Positions 37,824 through 42,730 of a stretch of DNA of 42,730 nucleotides are shown in pieces. How positions within the stretch are numbered: the stretch's first letter is position 1; each line of letters starts with the position of its first letter. Below the pieces are notes generated by a model. That model did not search any database. It saw only the letters and a program-made list of their open reading frames with translations, and was not told the DNA's origin. Source of the DNA: an uncultured Flavobacterium sp. (GTDB lineage: Bacteria > Bacteroidota > Bacteroidia > Flavobacteriales > Flavobacteriaceae); the NCBI GenBank assembly GCA_913061465.1, contig CAJXSU010000010.1, positions 1 through 42,730 on the forward strand, given 5' to 3'. Made by a program: the position numbers and the translations under genes.

Positions 37824-37846
37824 CCAAGAATAAAAATTATTCTTGG
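37824..37846. promoter_or_regulatory. Perfect inverted repeat CCAAGAATAA / TTATTCTTGG
   Basis: Ten-bp arms with AAA between, in the divergent spacer and immediately left of repeat copy D. No gene ends here and the T-run is absent, so it is more likely a protein-binding or structural element than a terminator. TTATTCTTGG also occurs once near 31261 beside copy B and once near 11326. Confidence 0.45.
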
Positions 37847-37855
37847 TAATAAAAA

Positions 37856-37904
37856 GTGGAGTAGAGGGGAGTGATGTCAGACTATTTTGCGGAGCATTCG
37901 AGTT
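37856..37904 (+). repeat. Intergenic repeat family, copy D (diverged)
   Basis: GTGGAGTAGAGGGGAGTGAT then GTCAGACTATTTTGCGGAGC and ATTCGAG. It keeps GGAGTAG, GGGGAGTGA and ACTATTTTG of the family. Confidence 0.65.
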
Positions 37905-37977
37905 TAATGGGGAGTGGTTGCATTTTGGATCAGAAAACTTCAAAAATTGGGGAGCAGTGCTAAATTATTTAAAGCTA

Positions 37978-37985
37978 TAATTTTG
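37978..37985 (+). promoter_or_regulatory. Candidate -7 box TAATTTTG for the 212-aa lipoprotein gene
   Basis: Exact match to TAnnTTTG, 72 nt before the ATG at 38058. A TTG at 37947-37949 is the nearest -33 candidate, spaced slightly long. Confidence 0.4.
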
Positions 37986-38057
37986 CAGACACCACGATTT
38001 AGTTATTTAAAATTAATATATATTTACAAGTAATCTAACTAACTAAATTATTAAAAT

Positions 38058-38696
38058 ATGAAAAATTTATTTCTATTAATGGCTTTAATATTAGTCACAG
38101 CTTGTCAACAAACAGTTGAACCAACAGCTGAGCCAACAGTTGAATTATCAGCTGAGCCAGCAGGTCCTCACACATCTATAGAATGGAGAGTTTGGGCATA
38201 CAGTACCGCAGCTCCATCATTTATTGCAGCTAACTGCTCAGTAATGGCAATGGACGGTACAATACTTAGAGAAGGAACTAACGGATGGACAGCAATGGCT
38301 GCAAATCCTAGAGGTATGTCTGATCCAGAAAATGGTTGGAAAGATGCTCACGAAGCAATGCCTATGGTTGGAGATGGTCCAGCTATGCAATGGGCAATGG
38401 CTTACATGGGTGGAAAAACACCAAAAATGGATGCAGATGGATGGGCATGGATGTTACACGGAGATATGGGAGAAGACAACACAAAACATCTTGTATTTAA
38501 CAAAGAAGATGCTGTGGAAGGAGAATGGATTGAATCTGGAGCACATTTAATGTTATTCCCTAAAGATCCTGCATCTCTAGATGGTCAAACTACAAACTTT
38601 AATTCTGGAGCACCATATGTAATGTTTAAAGGGACTGGATATGATCATTTAATGATACCTGTAGAAGGGTATTATGATTATCAAGCACCCAAATAG
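38058..38696 (+). CDS. Trp/Met-rich lipoprotein of unknown family
   Basis: 212 residues. The signal ends LVTAC (lipobox Cys16). A short Pro/Glu/Thr repeat linker follows (about residues 20-36, variants of VEPTAEPT). The body is unusually rich in Trp, Met and Gly: IEWRVWAYSTAAPSF, MAMDGTILREGTNGW, DPENGWKDAHEAMPM, DADGWAWMLHGDMGEDNT, HLMLFPKDPASL and PYVMFKGTGYDHLMIPVEGY. I do not recognise the family. The composition is unlike its Lys/Ile-rich neighbours and codon use looks less AT-biased, which hints at transfer. His, Met and Asp clusters could bind metal. It is a monocistronic unit with promoter candidate and terminator, flanked by repeats D and E. Confidence 0.75.
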   Translation: MKNLFLLMALILVTACQQTVEPTAEPTVELSAEPAGPHTSIEWRVWAYSTAAPSFIAANCSVMAMDGTILREGTNGWTAMAANPRGMSDPENGWKDAHEAMPMVGDGPAMQWAMAYMGGKTPKMDADGWAWMLHGDMGEDNTKHLVFNKEDAVEGEWIESGAHLMLFPKDPASLDGQTTNFNSGAPYVMFKGTGYDHLMIPVEGYYDYQAPK

Positions 38697-38722
38697 ACGA
38701 TGCATCAATCAATAAAGATAAA

Positions 38723-38750
38723 CTCACATAATTATTATGTGGGTTTTTTT
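38723..38750 (+). terminator. Rho-independent-type terminator of the 212-aa lipoprotein gene
   Basis: Stem with arms CTCACATAAT and ATTATGTGGG (one G-T pair, 1-nt centre that opens to a larger loop), then seven Ts, 26 nt past the stop codon. Confidence 0.8.
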
Positions 38751-38759
38751 ATTTTAAGA

Positions 38760-38818
38760 AAAAAATAATTCAAGGAGTAGAAGAGGAGAGAAATTGAAGT
38801 GTTTTGGGCTGGGATGGA
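38760..38818 (+). repeat. Intergenic repeat family, copy E
   Basis: AAAAAATAATTCAAGGAGTA then GAAGAGGAGAGAAATTGAAG and TGTTTTGGGCTGGGATGGA. The first 18 bases equal copy F. It lies in the convergent spacer between the lipoprotein terminator and the protease stop. Confidence 0.75.
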
Positions 38819-38877
38819 ATTGTTGCACAAATTAAAAACGCTAACTAAATCTAAATTCTATTTTTTCTATTGATGAA

Positions 38878-40632
38878 TTACTTTACTTTAATTAAAACAA
38901 CATATTTTGATATTTCTTTAATTTGTTTTGTAAGAGGTAAAGATTTAAGTTTAGTACTAGAGGGTAATTCGATACTTTTAGGAAGAACATCTAAAAGATT
39001 TGAAACATAACTTGTTTTAATAGAATAAGCTACATTATCAGCGATATCTTTTTTTAAACCAGATGAATTAATACCTATTAAATTCGCTTGTTCATCAAAC
39101 AATGGACCCCCACTATTTCCTCCTTGAATTGGAGCTGTAATTTGATAGGTTGTAATGTTACCATCAAATCCAGATTTAGAACTAATCATACCATCAGTAA
39201 CTTTAATTTCTTTACCCATAATAGATAAAGCCATTGGATAACCAAAAGCATAAACTTTTGTTCCTACATCACTGCTTCTAAATTTAAAATTATAAGGAGG
39301 TTCATTTACCCCATCAAAATTTCTATCAAATATTTTAAGAACTGCTAAATCATTTGTCTTATCTATTTGAATAACTTCTGCATTTAATTTCTGTAATTCA
39401 TTATCTAACATAAATTCAACCTCGATTTTTTCTGCATCTTTAATCACGTGATGATTAGTAATAATATGTCCAGATTTTGAAATGATAATTCCAGAGCCAT
39501 TTCCTGCCCAGTTGTTATCACTCTTAGGCTTTACTTTGTTTATTGAATTTAATCCAGGATATAACTTTATCATGGTATATTTTCCAAAACTAGCAATAGC
39601 TCCACTTTTCAATTCAATAATTTGACTAATCTCTTGTTTCTTATAATCATTTAACCAAGTTATATTGTAATAATTAGGAACTAATGTTTTTTCAAATATG
39701 GTTCTTATTTCTCCTTTTTTCCAGTTTTCTACATTATACATAAAACCACCAAGTTGGTAGCCATAAAATTTATCGTCACCACCCTCTAGTAAAGCTATTT
39801 TATAGTTCAGATTAGCACTGGTGTTTTTCACGGTATAAACACCTTCTACAATAGGAGTATTATTCTTCTTAAAGTATTGTTTTAAAGAAATTTCATTTAT
39901 ATTATCTACTTCAGAATAAATTTGTCTACCTAAAATTGAGTAAACCTCTCTCTTATTGATAATTTCCTTACCATTATTATAATACCATTTTGCTTTTTTT
40001 CTGTCGGTTCTTTTATCATATTGGGTTACTGAATAACTCTTCCAATTTTTATCGTTTGGCTCAAATACTCCGTACGAATCTTTAATATAATTAATACGCT
40101 TTGAAACTATATCTTCTTGCCAAGAAATATTATATATTATCTCACCTAAATTATTAAAAACAATCTGACTTCCCTCTTTTTTGCCATTATCAAAATTCAA
40201 ATCAAACATTTTTTTACCATTTGGATAAAATTTTTCAATAGACTTGAAATATTTTAAAAGATCGTTACTATTTAAAATGGTGTCAAGATTTACTTTAACA
40301 GCTTTTAAATCTACATAAGATCTGAGTATACCCACTGCTTTGTTAATGTTTGAAAATGAGATGGATCCCTTTTTATTTACTATTTCTGACCAATTAGTTT
40401 TATTGTAGGTTGGATACTTGCCTTTTGCATAGTAATATTTTATCTTGATAAGAGATTGATTTTCAAACACGTATTCTGCATAGTGATAAACATTCTTTCT
40501 TTCTTTTGAAGAAAGTTTATACCTATTTTTTACTTTAATTACATCGAGGTTAGAATCTAATAAACGGTATTTAACTTCTTGTCCAAAAGTTATAAAAGGT
40601 AATAATAGAAAAAATAAATAGTTGATTTTCAT
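38878..40632 (-). CDS. Secreted trypsin-like serine protease (HtrA-like domain) with MORN-like N-terminal region
   Basis: 584 residues with a signal peptide (MKINYLFFLLLPFITFGQ). The N-terminal half contains KFYPNGKKMFDLNFDNGKK and similar NGK...G..VF units like the MORN-variant repeats of YwqK-type proteins. The C-terminal half is a trypsin-like protease: SGIIISKSGHIITNHHVI with catalytic H395, NDLAVLKI with D428 and GGNSGGPL with S507. The triad is complete, but no PDZ domain follows, unlike typical DegP/HtrA. It probably cleaves proteins in the periplasm or outside. A 179-residue secreted protein gene ends 42 bp upstream on the same strand, so the two likely form an operon. Its last 18 codons are duplicated at 32863-32917. 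Confidence 0.85.
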   Translation of the reverse strand: MKINYLFFLLLPFITFGQEVKYRLLDSNLDVIKVKNRYKLSSKERKNVYHYAEYVFENQSLIKIKYYYAKGKYPTYNKTNWSEIVNKKGSISFSNINKAVGILRSYVDLKAVKVNLDTILNSNDLLKYFKSIEKFYPNGKKMFDLNFDNGKKEGSQIVFNNLGEIIYNISWQEDIVSKRINYIKDSYGVFEPNDKNWKSYSVTQYDKRTDRKKAKWYYNNGKEIINKREVYSILGRQIYSEVDNINEISLKQYFKKNNTPIVEGVYTVKNTSANLNYKIALLEGGDDKFYGYQLGGFMYNVENWKKGEIRTIFEKTLVPNYYNITWLNDYKKQEISQIIELKSGAIASFGKYTMIKLYPGLNSINKVKPKSDNNWAGNGSGIIISKSGHIITNHHVIKDAEKIEVEFMLDNELQKLNAEVIQIDKTNDLAVLKIFDRNFDGVNEPPYNFKFRSSDVGTKVYAFGYPMALSIMGKEIKVTDGMISSKSGFDGNITTYQITAPIQGGNSGGPLFDEQANLIGINSSGLKKDIADNVAYSIKTSYVSNLLDVLPKSIELPSSTKLKSLPLTKQIKEISKYVVLIKVK

Positions 40633-40674
40633 TGCTTCAAATGCTTAAAATTTATTTTAGAGTCGTAAAACTAT

Positions 40675-41214
40675 TTATTTGATAATTTTTAATACTTCTA
40701 ATAATCTAGGAATTTTGCTAACTTGTGTTTCAGTCCAGAATGTGTAATTATTAAATTCACTATCATCATAAACGTTCAACTTAATAGTTAACCTCCGTTT
40801 CTTCTCATAAATATAATAAGTGAGAGTCATTTCATTTGCTTTAAAGATAAATTTAGAGGATTTATCCTTAAATTTTAAATCTAAATTTGGAATTACATTT
40901 TTTTCAATAAAATAAATAAATTCATTGATTTCTTCGATACCAATCCATGCTGTTTTAAAAACATCAGGATTTTTTATTTTCATATCTAGTTGAAGTGCTT
41001 CCGTTTTTTTCCCGTTTTTTAAATCTATAACTTCAATGGGGTAAAACTCAACAGTTTCACCTATACCTGATTTAAATTCAGCTATTGTTGTCCAATCTTT
41101 ATTAATTCTTGTAAACTGGGTACCATCAATAAATTTTCGAGTGGAAGATTGAATATTTTGCCCAAACGATAACGATGTTAGCAATAAGAGTAGATATAGT
41201 AATAAGTTTTTCAT
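40675..41214 (-). CDS. Secreted protein of unknown function
   Basis: 179 residues with a signal peptide (MKNLLLYLLLLLTSLSFGQ). The body mixes beta and alpha elements (FKSGIGETVEFYPIEVIDL, EEINEFIYFIEKNVIPNLDL, MTLTYYIYEKKRRLTIKL) and has no recognised catalytic motif. It is upstream of the protease by 42 bp on the same strand, so an inhibitor, substrate or partner of the protease is possible but unsupported. Confidence 0.7.
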   Translation of the reverse strand: MKNLLLYLLLLLTSLSFGQNIQSSTRKFIDGTQFTRINKDWTTIAEFKSGIGETVEFYPIEVIDLKNGKKTEALQLDMKIKNPDVFKTAWIGIEEINEFIYFIEKNVIPNLDLKFKDKSSKFIFKANEMTLTYYIYEKKRRLTIKLNVYDDSEFNNYTFWTETQVSKIPRLLEVLKIIK

Positions 41215-41255
41215 TAAGATTTTTTTAATTCATTTTTTATATGCTAAATTTAATA

Positions 41256-41311
41256 AAAAATAATTCAAGGAGCCAAAGGGAGCAAAGTCGAACTATTTTG
41301 GCGAGGATTTA
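41256..41311 (+). repeat. Intergenic repeat family, copy F
   Basis: AAAAATAATTCAAGGAGCCA then AAGGGAGCAAAGTCGAACTA and TTTTGGCGAGGATTTA. Taken as the best full-length example. It lies in the divergent spacer between the 179-aa and 419-aa genes. Confidence 0.8.
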
Positions 41312-41419
41312 TTGGAATTTAATAACTCTCTATGAATCTCTTAACAATAGATGTCTAAAGTTTTAAAATAACTCTTAATTTATTTTTTTAAATTACGTTT
41401 AGTTTAAAAAATTTTAAAA

Positions 41420-42679
41420 ATGAAAAAATATTTATTTTTTTTGTTAATACCTTATTTTGTATTAGCTCAAAACACAAATGATTATATAAGAAGTTCTATT
41501 CATCTTCACCTAATTGATGACTTTGAGTTTGAGAATGGAGATTACGTACTAAAGTCTTATCAAAAATTTTATAATTTTCACTTTCCTGAGAATTATAATA
41601 ATCATTCTATTGATGTAAACAAAGTAACTTTAGACAATTGGAAATTAACTGAAAAAGAATTGGTTGCAAATAACATGAAGAGGTCTGGTCTTTTTGAGGG
41701 ATTAGAAAACTCGCTCAATGAAAAAACATCAGGATTTATAGATTTAAGAACTGATCCGGCTTTAGTTAAATTAAAGCTTGATAAATTTATATCCGAAAAA
41801 AAAATAGCTCATAAATTAGTTAAAAAATGGTTCAATATTAAAGATGATGGGCTATTTAATACTAGTTATATCACAATGAAAACCATTGAGAATGAGACAG
41901 CAAAATCTGCAGCTTTAAACACCGCTCAAGATTTAGAAACGGATGTTACAAATAGACTTATTTCCAATACTTTCGTGGTTTTCACTAAATTAAAATATAT
42001 TAAAAATGAAGTATTAGCAGAAGCTGTAAGAAAATTAGCGCTTTCAAAAATTAAGAAGATGAAAGAGGGAATATTAAAAGAGCTAGCGGTAGGGTCTGCT
42101 GAAGCTTTGTATTTAACTATGAAAGATGGATATTCTGTTATAGCAGATGCTTGGTTGTATCAATTAGAATGGAGTCAGGCAAATTTAGAGGATCTAACGT
42201 CTACATTTGATCTTGTAGACGGTTTTACAAAAATTAATTTTGAAAAATTTGATAAAATTAACTTTAATTTAAAATTTTTGAGTAACGACAAAGCAATGAC
42301 ACTTCTTGCAATATCCGATAAAAAAGAAACAGAAATAAATCAGGAAGATGTGTATGATACTTCTACTATTAAAAGTATGAATCAGGTACTTTTTGAACTT
42401 CAGAAGGATAATGATGTATTTAAACCGCTATTTCCACTTAGAGATGGGTTTGCTATAGCTTCTGGAACTAAAGAGGGACTCACAGGGGGTGAAATATTTG
42501 ATGTATTAGAAATAAAAGCTGGTGAATACGTGAGTATTGGTACAATGAAGATCGATAAAAATAGATTGTGGAATAATTCTTTTGAGCCAGGTAAAGATAT
42601 AAAACCAGATTTCACATATTTCAAAAAAGGCAAGAAGAAGTTTGTTCCCGGAATACACTATGTTAGATTTAAAAAGTAA
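41420..42679 (+). CDS. Secreted protein of unknown function
   Basis: 419 residues with a signal peptide (MKKYLFFLLIPYFVLAQ). The central part looks helical (KNEVLAEAVRKLALSKIKKM, KELAVGSAEALYLTMKDGYS). The C-terminal part has short beta segments (PLRDGFAIASGTKEGLTGGE, GIHYVRFKK). No motif that I recognise. It is transcribed alone, divergent from the 179-aa/protease pair and bounded by repeats F and G. Confidence 0.72.
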   Translation: MKKYLFFLLIPYFVLAQNTNDYIRSSIHLHLIDDFEFENGDYVLKSYQKFYNFHFPENYNNHSIDVNKVTLDNWKLTEKELVANNMKRSGLFEGLENSLNEKTSGFIDLRTDPALVKLKLDKFISEKKIAHKLVKKWFNIKDDGLFNTSYITMKTIENETAKSAALNTAQDLETDVTNRLISNTFVVFTKLKYIKNEVLAEAVRKLALSKIKKMKEGILKELAVGSAEALYLTMKDGYSVIADAWLYQLEWSQANLEDLTSTFDLVDGFTKINFEKFDKINFNLKFLSNDKAMTLLAISDKKETEINQEDVYDTSTIKSMNQVLFELQKDNDVFKPLFPLRDGFAIASGTKEGLTGGEIFDVLEIKAGEYVSIGTMKIDKNRLWNNSFEPGKDIKPDFTYFKKGKKKFVPGIHYVRFKK

Positions 42680-42712
42680 TCTATAAACATATGCAACAAA
42701 AGATATTTTTTT

Positions 42713-42730
42713 AAAAATAATTTAAGGAGC
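42713..42730 (+). repeat. Intergenic repeat family, copy G (cut by window end)
   Basis: AAAAATAATTTAAGGAGC matches the first 18 bases of copy F with one change and runs off the window. It begins 33 nt after the stop of the 419-aa gene. Confidence 0.65.

Larger units (their letters stand above)
37734..38057. other. Divergent spacer with palindrome, repeat D and promoter candidate
   Basis: About 324 bp between the SGNH hydrolase and the + strand lipoprotein gene. It contains an inverted repeat (37824-37846), repeat copy D (37856-37904), two further GGGGAG motifs (37909-37914, 37949-37954) and a -7 candidate (37978-37985). No open frame stands out. Confidence 0.5.

Noticed and set aside
29918-42730. 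Integron-type attC sites for the intergenic repeats
   Set aside because: The same-orientation, between-gene layout fits, but no paired inverse-core/core sites or imperfect long palindrome could be found in the repeats, no integrase gene is in the window, and several intervals hold multi-gene units in mixed orientation.
1-42730. tRNA, rRNA, CRISPR, transposase or phage genes
   Set aside because: Looked for clover-leaf features, short regularly spaced repeats and recombinase motifs, and found none that I could support.

Overview
The window looks like a chromosomal segment from a marine-type member of the Flavobacteriia (Bacteroidota). The signs are low G+C DNA, type IX secretion (T9SS) C-terminal sorting domains, many signal peptides ending in -Q, lipoproteins, a one-protein hybrid two-component regulator (HTCS), and many formylglycine-type sulfatases. 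Assignments were made by reading translated motifs; no database search was possible. No tRNA, rRNA, transposase or CRISPR array was seen.

Layout. (1) 1-9947, + strand: the 3' part of a giant T9SS-exported adhesin with thrombospondin-type-3-like calcium repeats, then a 967-residue secreted repeat protein (four 74-residue repeats, three FN3-like domains, a DUF1566-like C-terminus). Each is followed by a strong hairpin. (2) 10010-11419: a degenerate intergenic region with a pair of small paralogous membrane-protein genes (the first broken by an amber codon) and a frameshifted, nonsense-mutated copy of a 55-residue CxxC/CxxC protein gene. (3) 11420-29439, all - strand: a sulfatase cluster with five sulfatases, an HTCS regulator, a propeller/GEVED T9SS protein, a duplicated-domain T9SS protein that may bind glycans, and a small helical periplasmic protein. 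An intact copy of the CxxC/CxxC gene sits on its far edge at 29502-29669. (4) 29.7-42.7 kb: mixed-strand accessory genes. They include an HMA/MauE-like membrane protein, a sixth sulfatase, an Na+/solute symporter divergent from a cysteine dioxygenase/PLP-decarboxylase pair, an SGNH hydrolase, an unknown Trp/Met-rich lipoprotein, a trypsin-like protease and two unknown secreted proteins.

How the genes may work together. The HTCS probably senses a sulfated-glycan fragment in the periplasm and activates the sulfatase genes. The T9SS proteins would bind substrate at the surface and the sulfatases would desulfate oligosaccharides. No SusC/SusD pair, glycoside hydrolase, polysaccharide lyase or formylglycine-generating enzyme is visible, so this is a sulfatase module that must depend on genes elsewhere. 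The cysteine dioxygenase and decarboxylase genes together predict cysteine to cysteine sulfinate to hypotaurine.

The most unusual structure is a family of about 55-bp intergenic repeats. Seven copies, all in the same orientation, punctuate genes of both strands between 29.9 kb and the window end, and none was seen inside the sulfatase cluster. Others are the paired CxxC/CxxC gene copies bracketing the sulfatase cluster, an orphan 55-bp copy of a protease gene's 3' end at 32863, and regularly spaced short repeats and palindromes upstream of cluster genes that could be HTCS operators.
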